Source: Pelomonas baiyunensis (GTDB lineage Bacteria; Pseudomonadota; Gammaproteobacteria; Burkholderiales; Burkholderiaceae_C). Taken from it: DNA of 64,000 nt. Shown here piece after piece: positions 24,339 to 33,860 of this stretch. The position numbers were made by a program, and so were the translations under genes. Location: NCBI RefSeq assembly GCF_043555935.1, contig NZ_JBIGIB010000002.1, positions 682,001-746,000 on the forward strand, written 5' to 3'. Numbering within the stretch: position 1 is the stretch's first letter; every line of letters starts with the position of its first letter. Below the pieces are notes generated by a model. That model searched no databases. It was not told where the DNA came from and saw only the letters and a list, made by a program, of their open reading frames with translations.

Positions 24339-25901
24339 ATGAATCTGTTGCGCGCCGCCTCCACCATTTCTCTTTTGACCCTGGCGTCGCGCATCACCGG
24401 ATTGATTCGAGAACAGCTGACGGCCGGGCTTTTCGGCGCCACGGGCATGACGGACGCCTTCTTGGTGGCATTCCGAATTCCGAACCTGCTGCGCCGTCTG
24501 TTTGCGGAAGGGGCCTTCTCCCAGGCCTTCGTGCCGCTGCTGGCCGCGAGCCGCGCGACTGACGGCGACGAGGCCACGCACCGGCTGGTGGATGCTGTGG
24601 CGACCGTGCTGTTGTGGGCGCTGCTAGCCACCACGGTGGTGGGCATCTTGGCCGCACCGCTGCTGGTGTGGCTGCTGGGTGCCGGGCTGCCGACCCGGGC
24701 CTTTGATGCGTCAGTGGTCATGACGCGGTTCATGTTTCCGTACATCGGCTGCATGTCGCTGGTGGCCTTGTCGGCCGGCATCCTGAACACCTGGCGCCGT
24801 TTCGTGGTGCCGGCGGCGTCGCCCGTGCTGCTGAACTTGAGCATGATCGCCTGCGGCTGGACGCTGGTGGGGCCGTTGGAGCGCGCGGGTTGGCCGGGCA
24901 TCTACGGCATGGCGGCCGGGGTGATGCTGGGCGGGGTGCTGCAACTGGCCGTGCAATGGCCGGCGCTGGCCAGCATTGGAATGCGCCCGCGCATGTCGTT
25001 GCGCTGGCAAACCTTTCAGAACTCGCGGGCGCATCCTGGGGTGGGGCGCATGTTGGTGGCCATGGGCCCCGCGTTGCTCGGGGTGGGTGTGTCTCAGTTG
25101 TCTCTGATGATCAACACGCAGATTTCCAGCAATCTGGGGGAGGGGGCCACCTCCTGGCTCAATTACGCCGACCGCTTGATGGAGTTTCCGATTGGTCTGC
25201 TCGGCGTGGCACTCAGTGCGGTGCTGACGCCACAGCTCTCGGCAGCCCAGGCCGCGGGTCAGACTGAGCGCTACAGCCGTTTGCTGGATTGGGGCCTGCG
25301 CATGGTGATGTTGCTGGCCTTGCCCTGTGCGGTGGCGTTGCTGGTGTTTGCTCAGCCGCTGACGGCTGTGCTCTACCACCGCGGCGCGTTCACCGCGCAA
25401 GACGTGGCGCACACCGCGCAATCGGTGATGGGCTGGGGTGTGGGCTTGCTCGGCTTGATTGCCGTCAAGGTGCTGGCGCCAGGTTTTTACGCCCGCCAGG
25501 ACACGGGCACGCCGGCCAAGATTGCCGTTGGCGTGCTTTTGCTGACCCAAGCCCTGAACCTGGCCTTTGTGCCGTGGTTCGGTGTGGCGGGTTTGGCGCT
25601 GTCGATCGGCGTGGGGGCGCTGGTGAACGCGACCTGGTTGTTGCGCGGGCTTCAGCGCCTGGGCAGCTACCGTCCCGAGCCGGGTTGGTGGGGGTTCGCG
25701 CTGCGCAGCGTCAGTGCCTGCGTGGCCATGGGCGTGGTGCAGTGGCAGCTGTCGCTGCGGCTGGACTGGATCGGGCTGGGCCAGCATGAGGTCATCCGCT
25801 GCCTGTGGATGGCTGGGAGCTTGGGTTTGAGCGCAGCGGTGTACTTCGGTGTGCTGTTCCTGGTGGGGTTGCGCCCCAAGGCCCTGGGGCGGCCGAGCTG
25901 A
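24339..25901 (+). CDS. murJ: Lipid II flippase MurJ
   Basis: A 520-residue MOP-superfamily membrane protein with about 14 hydrophobic segments that moves the peptidoglycan precursor lipid II across the inner membrane. The N-terminus LTLASRITGLIREQLTAGLFG and AFRIPNLLRRLFAEGAFSQA are family signatures. The start at 24339 matches relatives; the frame is open back to 24306. Its stop shares a base with the next gene's ATG (TGATG). Confidence 0.96.
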   Translation: MNLLRAASTISLLTLASRITGLIREQLTAGLFGATGMTDAFLVAFRIPNLLRRLFAEGAFSQAFVPLLAASRATDGDEATHRLVDAVATVLLWALLATTVVGILAAPLLVWLLGAGLPTRAFDASVVMTRFMFPYIGCMSLVALSAGILNTWRRFVVPAASPVLLNLSMIACGWTLVGPLERAGWPGIYGMAAGVMLGGVLQLAVQWPALASIGMRPRMSLRWQTFQNSRAHPGVGRMLVAMGPALLGVGVSQLSLMINTQISSNLGEGATSWLNYADRLMEFPIGLLGVALSAVLTPQLSAAQAAGQTERYSRLLDWGLRMVMLLALPCAVALLVFAQPLTAVLYHRGAFTAQDVAHTAQSVMGWGVGLLGLIAVKVLAPGFYARQDTGTPAKIAVGVLLLTQALNLAFVPWFGVAGLALSIGVGALVNATWLLRGLQRLGSYRPEPGWWGFALRSVSACVAMGVVQWQLSLRLDWIGLGQHEVIRCLWMAGSLGLSAAVYFGVLFLVGLRPKALGRPS

Positions 25902-26758
25902 TGCAATTCGCCGCGCCATCGCCGTTGGAGTATTTCGCCAGCCTCGTGGCGGACGACGGCAGCCTCAACCTGCTGGAAGCGGCCATCAGCCTGGCGCAGG
26001 ACGAGCAGCCGGATCTGGATGTTCAGTCGGTGCTGGCTGAGGTCGATGCACTGAGCCTGCGTCTGCGGCGCCGCCTGACGCCTGACACCGTGCCGGCCGA
26101 GCGCCTGCGCCTGCTCCTGCAGTTCTTCCACGGGGAATTGGGATTCGCCGGCAACCTCAACGATTACTACGCCGCCGAGAACAGCTACGTGCATCGGGTG
26201 TTGGTCACCCGACGCGGCATTCCGATCACCCTGGGCGTGTTGCTGCTGGAATTGGCCGAGCAAGCGGGGCTGCGTGCATCCGGCGTGGCTTTTCCCGGCC
26301 ATTTTTTGGTGAAAGTTCGGATGGGGCTGGGGGAGGTGGTGATCGACCCCTTCACGGGCGATGAGCTGTCCACCAGCCGCCTGGATGAGCGGCTGGCGGT
26401 GTACCGCCGGGCGAGCCAATGGCCGGCCGATCTGGATTTGCCGCTGGAGTTTTTCCTGCGGCCAGCGGCGCCTCGGCAGATCCTGGCTCGCATGCTGCGC
26501 AACCTTCGGGAAGTGCACCGCGCGGCGGGCGACATGCCGCGTCAACTGGCGGTGCAGCATCGGCTGGTGTGCCTGTTGCCGGACGACCCGGTCGAACGGC
26601 GCGAGCGCGGTGGGTTGCTGGAGCAGGTGGGCGACATGCAGGCGGCGGCCGACGATTTCGGGGTCTACCTGCAGCAGCGGGCCGATGCGGCCGATGCCGA
26701 GGACATCCGTTCGCGACTTGCCGCACTGCGCCGCAGGCCGCCCCAGGCGCTTCAGTGA
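25901..26758 (+). CDS. SirB1-like transglutaminase-fold/TPR protein
   Basis: A 285-residue protein of the SirB1/UPF0162 group. FHGELGFAGNLNDYY and RRGIPITLGVLLLELAEQAGL (first 20 shown by position about 90-115), then GVAFPGHFLVKV with a conserved His, fit the transglutaminase-like core; the C-terminal third has TPR-like helices. Function unknown. It is translationally coupled to murJ. Confidence 0.85.
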   Translation: MQFAAPSPLEYFASLVADDGSLNLLEAAISLAQDEQPDLDVQSVLAEVDALSLRLRRRLTPDTVPAERLRLLLQFFHGELGFAGNLNDYYAAENSYVHRVLVTRRGIPITLGVLLLELAEQAGLRASGVAFPGHFLVKVRMGLGEVVIDPFTGDELSTSRLDERLAVYRRASQWPADLDLPLEFFLRPAAPRQILARMLRNLREVHRAAGDMPRQLAVQHRLVCLLPDDPVERRERGGLLEQVGDMQAAADDFGVYLQQRADAADAEDIRSRLAALRRRPPQALQ

Positions 26759-26843
26759 CAATGCGCGCCCCTTGCCCTTTCGACGTCAGCGGCCGGATGC
26801 GCCAGCGCAGACCTGCGATGCCGATTTATTGGACCTTTGTGTC

Positions 26844-27902
26844 ATGACCCTCAGCAAAACCCAACGTGCGGCCTTGGCCTGGGGTGGCGTGGCCGTGGCT
26901 CTGGCGCTGCTGCTGTGGCTGCTGGCGCCGGTGCTGGCCCCGTTCATCGCGGCGGTCGTCATGGCCTATGCACTCGCACCGGCCGTTCAAGCGCTGGCTG
27001 ACCGCCGGGTGCCCCGCACGGTGGCGGTGGTGTTGGTCGAGCTGCTGTTCGTCGCGGCGCTGCTGGCCTTGGTGTTGCTGGTGCTGCCCATTCTGAGCAA
27101 GGAGTTGCCGGCGCTGCGGGAGCAGATTCCAGCGCTGGCCAAGTTGTCCAACGACAAGCTGGCCCCTTGGCTGCAGCAGCATGGCGTGAACCTGCAGCTG
27201 GACCCGGCCAGCATCAAGGCCTTCGTGTTGAAGTACCTGGATGCGAACTTTGAAGACTGGCTGGCTACGGCGCTCAGCTCGGCCCGCATTGGCGGGAGCT
27301 TCGTTCTGGCCCTGGTGGGCAATGCCGTGCTGCTGCCCGTGGTGTTGTTCTACCTGCTGCACGACTGGCCCGTGCTGACGGCGCGCGGCCGCGCACTGGT
27401 GCCGACGTCGGCACGGGAGTCCGTGGAAAGCTTTCTGGGCGAGTGCGACGCGACGCTTGGGCAGTACCTGCGGGGCCAGTTGCTGGTGATGGTGGCGCTG
27501 GCGGTGTACTACAGCGCGGGGCTGATGCTCGCGGGGTTCGATCTCGCCTTGCCGATTGGCGTGTTCACCGGTCTGGCGGTGTTCATTCCCTACCTGGGGT
27601 TTGGTCTGGGCTTGGTGCTGGCGCTGCTGGCCGGCATGTTGCAGTTCGCCAGCGTGTACGGCCTGGCCGCGGTGGCGGTGGTGTTCGGTGTGGGGCAGTT
27701 GCTGGAAAGTTTCGTGCTCACGCCGCGCTTCGTGGGCGAACGCATCGGCATGAGCCCCTTGATGGTGATCTTCGCCTTGCTGGCCTTCGGTCATCTGCTC
27801 GGCTTCGTGGGCGTGTTGGTGGCCTTGCCCCTGTCCGCTGTCGCGGCTGTGGCCGTGCGCCGCATGCACCGGGCCTATCTGCAAAGCTCCTTGTTCCATT
27901 GA
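26844..27902 (+). CDS. AI-2E family transporter (PerM-like)
   Basis: A 352-residue inner-membrane protein with about eight hydrophobic segments and a polar section at about 85-140. The C-terminal part PYLGFGLGLVLALLAG and LLESFVLTPRFVGERIGMSP is the family signature. Known members move autoinducer-2 or act as antiporters; the substrate here is unknown. It sits six bases upstream of hda, a common order in betaproteobacteria. Confidence 0.88.
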   Translation: MTLSKTQRAALAWGGVAVALALLLWLLAPVLAPFIAAVVMAYALAPAVQALADRRVPRTVAVVLVELLFVAALLALVLLVLPILSKELPALREQIPALAKLSNDKLAPWLQQHGVNLQLDPASIKAFVLKYLDANFEDWLATALSSARIGGSFVLALVGNAVLLPVVLFYLLHDWPVLTARGRALVPTSARESVESFLGECDATLGQYLRGQLLVMVALAVYYSAGLMLAGFDLALPIGVFTGLAVFIPYLGFGLGLVLALLAGMLQFASVYGLAAVAVVFGVGQLLESFVLTPRFVGERIGMSPLMVIFALLAFGHLLGFVGVLVALPLSAVAAVAVRRMHRAYLQSSLFH

Positions 27903-27908
27903 TCCTGC

Positions 27909-28607
27909 ATGCGGCAGATTCCTTTGGCGCTGCTCGCGCCACCCGCTCATAGCTTTGAGAATTTCCTGCCCGGCGCAAACGCCGAGGCCGTGGCCTACCT
28001 GCTCGGCCTGGCGCCGGGTGACCCGCCGGTGTTGCTGTGGGGGCCTACCGGCTCCGGCAAGACGCATCTGCTGCAGGGCCTGGCTGAGCGTTGGCAAGCC
28101 GCCGGCCAGCGTGTGGCCTGGTACGACGCCGACACGCCGTTGCCCTGGGAGCTGCCGGCCCACGAAAGCTTGCTGCTGCTGGATGACTGCCAGCGTTTCG
28201 ATGCCGGGCAGCAGCACGCAGCGTTCGCGTTGTTCGTGGCCTCGGCGGGGCAGGGCTACAACGTCGTGGCCACGGCGGACGCGCCAGCCGTGGACCTGCC
28301 GCTGCGCGAAGACCTGCGCACGCGCCTGGGTTGGGGGCCGAGCTTCGCCCTGGAGCCGCTGCGGGAAGCCGAAATGCGCGCCGCATTGCGGCGGGAGGCC
28401 GATCGCCGTGGCTTGCTGCTGGGCGACGATGTGCTGTCGTACCTGCTCACCCGATTCGAGAGAAACCTCAAAGGCCTGATGGCCCTGCTGGAGCGGCTGG
28501 ATGCCTTCGCCCTGGCCAACAAGCGGGCGCTCACGCTGCCCCTGTTGAAGGCCATGCTGGCCGATGAAAAGATGGAAGCGGACCCTGATGAACCTGACAC
28601 TGTTTGA
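27909..28607 (+). CDS. hda: DnaA regulatory inactivator Hda
   Basis: A 232-residue AAA+ protein that, with the DNA clamp, promotes ATP hydrolysis on DnaA and so limits initiation. QIPLALLAPPAHSFENFLPG, Walker A GPTGSGKTH, LLLLDDCQRF and an arginine-finger region (LRTRLGWG) are DnaA/Hda-like; there is no DnaA DNA-binding domain IV. The N-terminal QIPL clamp-binding motif is intact. It overlaps the next gene by 20 bases. Confidence 0.92.
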   Translation: MRQIPLALLAPPAHSFENFLPGANAEAVAYLLGLAPGDPPVLLWGPTGSGKTHLLQGLAERWQAAGQRVAWYDADTPLPWELPAHESLLLLDDCQRFDAGQQHAAFALFVASAGQGYNVVATADAPAVDLPLREDLRTRLGWGPSFALEPLREAEMRAALRREADRRGLLLGDDVLSYLLTRFERNLKGLMALLERLDAFALANKRALTLPLLKAMLADEKMEADPDEPDTV

Positions 28608-29256
28608 CCTGGACGGGACGCTCATCCCGATGGATTCCGACCATGCCTTCGGTGGCTTCATGGTCGACGTGGGCTGGGTGGACCGCGAGGCCTGGGGGGC
28701 ACGCAACGATGAGTTCTTCGCCCAGTACAACGCCGGCACCCTGAACCTGCCGGCCTACATCGACTTCGCCACCTCGGCCTGGCGTGCGCGACCGTTGGCC
28801 GAGGCGTTGGCGATGCGCGAGCGTTTCATGGCCGAGGTGATGCGGCCGGCGCTGCAACCCCAGGCCAAGGCCTTGATCGAGCAGCATCGTGCGGCCGGCG
28901 ACTTGATGGCCATCGTCACGGCAACCAACGTGTTCGTGACGGAGCCGATCGCCGAAGCCTTCGGCGTGGAGCACCTGATTGCCGTCAACCTCGCGCGTGA
29001 CGCGCAGGGCTGCTACACCGGTCAAATCGACGGCGTGCCAAGCTTCCGCGAGGGCAAGATCGAACGCGTCCATGCGTGGCTGCAAGGGCAGGGGGCACAA
29101 TGGTCGGACTTCGAGCGGATCACTTTTTACAGTGATTCCACGAACGATCTCCCCTTGCTTGAACGGGTCAGCCACCCCGTGGCCACCAACCCCAGCCCCT
29201 CTCTGGCCAAGATTGCCACCGAGCGGGGGTGGGCCCAGTTGCAACTCTTCGCATGA
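28588..29256 (+). CDS. HAD-IB family phosphatase
   Basis: A 222-residue HAD hydrolase: motif I FDLDGTLIP, motif II IVTATN, Lys in FREGKIERV, and motif III YSDSTNDLPLL. This is the SerB-like subclass often annotated HAD-IB. Substrate not determined. The start at 28588 (MNLTLFDLDGT) fits the fold. The cluster hda-HAD-pcnB-folK is conserved in Burkholderiales. Its stop overlaps pcnB (ATGA). Confidence 0.9.
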   Translation: MNLTLFDLDGTLIPMDSDHAFGGFMVDVGWVDREAWGARNDEFFAQYNAGTLNLPAYIDFATSAWRARPLAEALAMRERFMAEVMRPALQPQAKALIEQHRAAGDLMAIVTATNVFVTEPIAEAFGVEHLIAVNLARDAQGCYTGQIDGVPSFREGKIERVHAWLQGQGAQWSDFERITFYSDSTNDLPLLERVSHPVATNPSPSLAKIATERGWAQLQLFA

Positions 29257-30854
29257 TCAAGAAGTTCATCGACAAACTGCTCGGCAAGCCGGCGACGGCC
29301 GGCGGCAAAAAGGGCAACCCGCTCGGTCAACGGGTGGAGGTGCCAGCCGAGGTGCATGGCATCAACCCGGACCTGCTCGACGACCGGGCCGTCAAAGTCG
29401 TCAAGACGTTGACCGACGCGGGTTTCGAGGCCTATATCGTGGGCGGCGCGGTGCGCGACCTGCTGCTGGGCCTGCGGCCGAAAGACTTCGACGTCGCCAC
29501 CAACGCCACGCCGGAGCAGGTCAAGGGCCTGTTCCGCCGCGCTTTCATCATCGGCCGACGCTTCCGTATCGTGCATGTGGTGTACGGCCGGGGGCGTGAG
29601 CACGAGGTGATCGAGGTGTCGACCTTCCGTGCCTTGCCGACGGAATCCGAAGCCGTGCAGGGCAACGAGAAAACGGCCAAGGGGGCGCTCGATGGCAAGT
29701 CCCATGCGGTGGATGCCAGCGGCCGCGTGCTGCGGGACAACGTGTGGGGCCCCCAGGTGGAAGACGCGGCTCGGCGTGACTACACCGTCAACGCGATGTA
29801 CTACGACCCGCAGCGCCGTTTGGTGGTGGATTACCACGGCGGGCTGGCTGACGCCAAAGCCAAGTTGCTGCGCATGATCGGCGACCCGGAGACCCGCTAC
29901 CGCGAAGACCCTGTGCGCATCATCCGTGCGGTGCGTTTCGCGGCCAAGCTGGGTTTTGCGGTCGAGGCCAAGACGCTCGCGCCCATCCGCAGTTCGGCGG
30001 CTTTGTTGGCCAACGTGCCGGCGTCCCGCTTGTTCGACGAAATGATCAAGCTGCTCCAAACCGGGCACAGCCTGGCCAGCTTGGAGCAGCTGAAGAAACT
30101 CGGACTGGCTCGCGGCGTGTTTCCCGTGCTGGACGCGATGTTGACGCCCGAGGGGGACCTGCCGGCTGGCACGCGCGGCGAGTTCATTCGTCAGGCGTTT
30201 GAAGACACCGATCGCCGCGTGGCCGATGGGCGTGGCGTGAGCCCCAGCTTCATGCTGGCCTGCATGTTGTGGCACGAGGTGCTGGACCGCTGGACGCAGA
30301 CCCGCGCCGCAGGCGAGGCACCGGTGCCGGCTCTGTCGCAGGCGATTGACGGCGTGTTCGATGCGCGCATCGGCGACATTTCCGGTCGCGGCAAGCTCGC
30401 GGCGGACATGCGCGAGATTTGGATGATGCAAACCCGCTTCGAGCGCCGCAGCGGTTCGGGCGTGTTCAGCCTGGTGGAGCAGCCTCGCTACCGGGCCGGC
30501 TTCGATTTCCTGCGCCTGCGGGCCGATGTGGGCGAGGTGGACCCCGCACTGGCGGACTGGTGGGAAGACTTCGCGCTGGGCAGCGACGACGACCGTCAGG
30601 CCTTGCTGGCCGATGCGCGTGCCAGTCAGCAGCGCGGGCCACGCGCTGTGCGTGCGCCTCGCGCGGCGGCGTCGTCCCAAGGAGCTTCCAGCACGCCGGA
30701 CACGGATGGTGACGGTGGCGCACCCGATGACGGTGAAATCGACGCTGACGGGGCGTCGCCTGCCCGCAAGCGCCGTCGTCGCCGCCGCAAGCCGGCCGGT
30801 GCGGGTGGTGGCAATGCCGGCGGCGCGCCCGCGGGCGGGTCGTCGGGCGAGTGA
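29253..30854 (+). CDS. pcnB: Poly(A) polymerase I
   Basis: A class II nucleotidyltransferase adding poly(A) tails to RNA for decay. 533 residues: nucleotidyltransferase motif VGGAVRDLLLGLRPKDFDVA, RRFRIVHVV, HAVDASGRVLRDN, and the basic, low-complexity tail (RKRRRRRRKPAG) known from PcnB. The ATG at 29253 overlaps the HAD stop. The long neck/body region and the basic tail distinguish it from the CCA-adding enzyme. Confidence 0.94.
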   Translation: MIKKFIDKLLGKPATAGGKKGNPLGQRVEVPAEVHGINPDLLDDRAVKVVKTLTDAGFEAYIVGGAVRDLLLGLRPKDFDVATNATPEQVKGLFRRAFIIGRRFRIVHVVYGRGREHEVIEVSTFRALPTESEAVQGNEKTAKGALDGKSHAVDASGRVLRDNVWGPQVEDAARRDYTVNAMYYDPQRRLVVDYHGGLADAKAKLLRMIGDPETRYREDPVRIIRAVRFAAKLGFAVEAKTLAPIRSSAALLANVPASRLFDEMIKLLQTGHSLASLEQLKKLGLARGVFPVLDAMLTPEGDLPAGTRGEFIRQAFEDTDRRVADGRGVSPSFMLACMLWHEVLDRWTQTRAAGEAPVPALSQAIDGVFDARIGDISGRGKLAADMREIWMMQTRFERRSGSGVFSLVEQPRYRAGFDFLRLRADVGEVDPALADWWEDFALGSDDDRQALLADARASQQRGPRAVRAPRAAASSQGASSTPDTDGDGGAPDDGEIDADGASPARKRRRRRRKPAGAGGGNAGGAPAGGSSGE

Positions 30855-31327
30855 GCACGCGGGCCTACGTCGGCCTGGGGGCCAACTTGGGTGGCGATCT
30901 GCGCCAGACCTTGCTCAGCGCGGTGGGCGCACTGGATGCGCTCCCGCAAACGCGGCTGGCCGCGGTGTCCAGCGCTTGGCGCAGCGCACCGGTCGATGCC
31001 GGCGGGCCTGATTTTTTGAATGCGGTCGCGGCACTGGACACGGACCTGGAGCCCTTGGCGCTGCTGGATGCCTTGCAAGGCATTGAACTGGCGCACGGGC
31101 GAGAGCGTCCGTATCGCAACGCGCCGCGCACCTTGGACCTGGATCTGCTGGCCTACGGTGACGTCACGCTGGACACGCCGCGCCTGACCTTGCCTCATCC
31201 GAGGGTGGCTGAACGCGCATTCGTGTTGCGCCCCTTGTGGGAATTGGCGCCTGGCATGTGGGCGCAACCTGCGGACGGTGCATGGGCGTCGCAGCGCATT
31301 GAATGCTGCGGCCCCCTGCTGGGCTGA
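30851..31327 (+). CDS. folK: Hydroxymethyldihydropterin pyrophosphokinase
   Basis: Transfers pyrophosphate from ATP to 6-hydroxymethyl-dihydropterin in folate synthesis. 158 residues with AYVGLGANLGGDLRQTL, GPDFLNAVAAL, RNAPRTLDLDLLAYG and LPHPRVAERAFVLRPL. It starts with GTG overlapping the pcnB stop (GTGA). Confidence 0.95.
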   Translation: MSTRAYVGLGANLGGDLRQTLLSAVGALDALPQTRLAAVSSAWRSAPVDAGGPDFLNAVAALDTDLEPLALLDALQGIELAHGRERPYRNAPRTLDLDLLAYGDVTLDTPRLTLPHPRVAERAFVLRPLWELAPGMWAQPADGAWASQRIECCGPLLG

Positions 31328-31347
31328 GACCCGAGGAAGGAATCGCG

Positions 31348-31704
31348 ATGTTTTCTGGCGTGGCAGGTTGGCAGACGGTGGGGCTGCTGCTGCTGTCCAA
31401 CGTCTTCATGACGTTCGCGTGGTACGGGCACTTGAAAGGCCTGTCGACCAAGGCTTGGTGGGTCGCAGCCTTGATCAGCTGGGGCATTGCGCTGTTCGAG
31501 TACCTGCTTCAAGTGCCGGCCAATCGCATTGGCCACGGGGCGGGGTTCAGCCTCGCGCAGCTCAAGATCACGCAGGAAGTCATCACGCTGGCCGTGTTCG
31601 TTCCGTTCAGCGTGTACTTCATGGGCGAGCCCATGAAGCTGGACTTTCTCTGGGCTGCGATGTGTTTGATGGGGGCGGTCTACTTCGTGTTCCGTTCGGC
31701 GTGA
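31348..31704 (+). CDS. DMT-family small membrane protein (DUF486)
   Basis: A 118-residue protein with four membrane segments; FMTFAWYGHLK and EYLLQVPANRIGH are DUF486 hallmarks. It is probably a homodimeric member of the drug/metabolite transporter group; substrate unknown. The start at 31348 has GAGGAAGG upstream. Not obviously coupled to folK. Confidence 0.88.
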   Translation: MFSGVAGWQTVGLLLLSNVFMTFAWYGHLKGLSTKAWWVAALISWGIALFEYLLQVPANRIGHGAGFSLAQLKITQEVITLAVFVPFSVYFMGEPMKLDFLWAAMCLMGAVYFVFRSA

Positions 31705-31773
31705 TGACGGTCGCGTGAACAATTCGTGACAGGCCCGGTAAACTCCGCGCCTTCCCGAAATCCAAGGACGGCC

Positions 31774-32421
31774 ATGTTGTTTGGCAAGCTGCTGCCCCGT
31801 GAGGGCAATTTTTTTGAGCTCTTCAATGAGCATGGTGGGTTCATCCTCGAAGGCGCGCGCGCTTTCCAGAAGATGATCGAGAACTACGCCGACCCGGTGC
31901 TGCGCCAGCAACATGCCGACGAGGTCGACAAGGCCGAGCATGCAGCCGATCGCGTCACCGCTGAAGTGAATCGCCTGCTGCATCGCACCTTCATCACGCC
32001 CATCGACCGCGAGCAGATTCACAGCCTGATCAACGCGATGGACGACATCCTGGACCTGCTCCAGGACTCGTCGGAAACGCTGTCGCTGTACGACGTGCGG
32101 GCCGTGCCCGAGCAGGTGCTGCAACTGGCGACCCTGTCGGTGCGCTGCTGCGAGCGCGTGCAGCATGCCGTGACGCTGCTGCCCAACCTCAGCAAGCCGG
32201 CCACCACCGAGGCGGCGCTGAAGACCTGTGAAGAGATCGACCGCCTCGAGTCGGACGCCGACCGCGTGATGCGTGCGGCCATGTCGCGCCTGTTCCGCGA
32301 ACAGGAAGACGTGCGCGAGCTCATCAAGCTCAAGGCAATCTACGAGCAGCTGGAATCGATCTCCGACCGTTGCGAGGACGTGGCCAACCTGATCGAGGGC
32401 ATCGTCCTCGAGAACTCCTGA
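31774..32421 (+). CDS. DUF47 (PhoU-like) phosphate transport regulator
   Basis: A 215-residue all-helical protein of the DUF47/YkaA group (EGNFFELFNEHGGFILEGA, DKAEHAADRVT, HRTFITPIDREQIHSLINAMDD). Such proteins sit beside Pit transporters and are thought to regulate them; here pit follows nine bases later. The start at 31774 is set by similarity. Confidence 0.92.
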   Translation: MLFGKLLPREGNFFELFNEHGGFILEGARAFQKMIENYADPVLRQQHADEVDKAEHAADRVTAEVNRLLHRTFITPIDREQIHSLINAMDDILDLLQDSSETLSLYDVRAVPEQVLQLATLSVRCCERVQHAVTLLPNLSKPATTEAALKTCEEIDRLESDADRVMRAAMSRLFREQEDVRELIKLKAIYEQLESISDRCEDVANLIEGIVLENS

Positions 32422-32430
32422 TCCCCGCCC

Positions 32431-33441
32431 ATGGCATCCGCTGAGATTGCCTTTTGGGTGGTGGCACTGCTGGTGGTGCTGGCCCTGCTGTTCGACTTCA
32501 TGAACGGCTTTCACGATGCGGCCAATTCGATCGCGACCGTGGTGTCCACGGGTGTGCTCAAGCCGCAGCAGGCTGTGCTGTTCGCTGCGTTTTTCAACGT
32601 GGTGGCGATTGCCTTTTTCCAATTGAAGGTGGCGGCCACCATTGGCAAGGGCATTGTTGAGCCCGGTGTCGTGGATCACCACGTCGTGTTCGGCGCGCTG
32701 ATTGGCGCGATCGCATGGAACGCGATCACCTGGTGGTGGGGCATTCCTTCCAGCTCGTCCCATGCATTGATTGGCGGCATTGCCGGCGCAGTGGTCGCAA
32801 AGGCGGGGCCGTCGGCGTTGGTCGCAGGGGGCATTGGCAAGACCGTGGCGTTCATCATCGTCTCGCCGCTGTTGGGCTATTTGCTTGGCTCGCTGATGAT
32901 GGTGATCGTGGCCTGGGTTTGCCGCCGCAAATCGCCCCTGCGGATTGATCGCTGGTTCCGGCGTCTGCAGTTGGTGTCGGCCGGGCTGTACAGCCTGGGG
33001 CACGGTGGCAACGACGCGCAGAAGACCATCGGCCTGATCTGGATGCTGTTGATCGCGGCCGGCATGGTCAGCGCCGGAGATAAGGCGCCCCCGAACTGGG
33101 TCATCGTGGCCTGTTATGTCGCCATCGGTCTGGGCACGATGTTCGGCGGCTGGCGGATCGTTCAGACCATGGGCCAGCGCATCACCAAGCTCAAGCCGGT
33201 GGGCGGCTTCTGCGCCGAAACGGGGGGGGCGATCACGCTGTTCCTCGCCACGGCCATGGGCGTGCCGGTGTCCACCACCCACACCATCACCGGCGCCATC
33301 GTCGGCGTGGGTTCTGTGCAGCGCCCGTCAGCGGTTCGCTGGGGCGTGGCTGGAAGCATCGTGTGGGCTTGGATCTTCACGATCCCGGCCGCCGCGTTGA
33401 TGGCAGCCATCTGCTACTGGATCAGCTTCGCGCTCTATTGA
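32431..33441 (+). CDS. pit: Low-affinity inorganic phosphate transporter Pit
   Basis: A 336-residue inner-membrane symporter of the PiT family. The two signature repeats are FDFMNGFHDAANSIATVVS near the N-terminus and GHGGNDAQKTIG at about residue 190; about ten hydrophobic segments. Follows its DUF47 partner. Converges on the TM2-domain gene with a seven-base overlap. Confidence 0.94.
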   Translation: MASAEIAFWVVALLVVLALLFDFMNGFHDAANSIATVVSTGVLKPQQAVLFAAFFNVVAIAFFQLKVAATIGKGIVEPGVVDHHVVFGALIGAIAWNAITWWWGIPSSSSHALIGGIAGAVVAKAGPSALVAGGIGKTVAFIIVSPLLGYLLGSLMMVIVAWVCRRKSPLRIDRWFRRLQLVSAGLYSLGHGGNDAQKTIGLIWMLLIAAGMVSAGDKAPPNWVIVACYVAIGLGTMFGGWRIVQTMGQRITKLKPVGGFCAETGGAITLFLATAMGVPVSTTHTITGAIVGVGSVQRPSAVRWGVAGSIVWAWIFTIPAAALMAAICYWISFALY

Positions 33442-33860
33442 GCCAGCTGTGACTCGAAGTAGCGCTGCGCGCTGAAGGCGATGGTCGCCATCAGCGTGGT
33501 GCCGCCCAGGAAGAGGCAGAGCACCACGCCAATGATGGCCGGCCAGCCGCCCGCAGAGGCCTCGCGTCCGCCGTTGTGGCGCTCGTTCCACCGCTCGTCG
33601 GGGGTGAGGCCGTAAACGATGCCGCTCAGGAGCGCCGCCACCAGGCTGGCGCCCAGCAGCGGAATCAGCACCCAGGCCAGGCGGTCGTCTTGACCAAGAT
33701 GCTGCATGCGTTGCATGCCGATCAGGCCGAGGATCGTGGGCAACGGGTAGGCCCATGCCCAGCGATCCCGCCATCCGTGCAGGTAAAACCGGTGGGCGCC
33801 GAGGCTGCCGAACACGAGCGCCAGCCAGGTGGCAATGGCTTTGTGCTTGACGGGTTTCAT
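33435..33860 (-). CDS. TM2-domain membrane protein
   Basis: A 141-residue protein. The N-terminal KHKAIATWLALVFGSLGAHR followed by FYLHG is a TM2 motif (two membrane helices with a short turn); two further hydrophobic segments follow at about 60-85 and 105-125. Function unknown. Its ATG overlaps the stop of the acetyltransferase gene (ATGA), so the two are co-translated. Confidence 0.82.
   Translation of the reverse strand: MKPVKHKAIATWLALVFGSLGAHRFYLHGWRDRWAWAYPLPTILGLIGMQRMQHLGQDDRLAWVLIPLLGASLVAALLSGIVYGLTPDERWNERHNGGREASAGGWPAIIGVVLCLFLGGTTLMATIAFSAQRYFESQLAQ

Noticed and set aside
31195..33282. A 695-codon minus-strand open frame
   Set aside because: Antisense to folK, DUF486, DUF47 and pit, all firmly identified on the plus strand.
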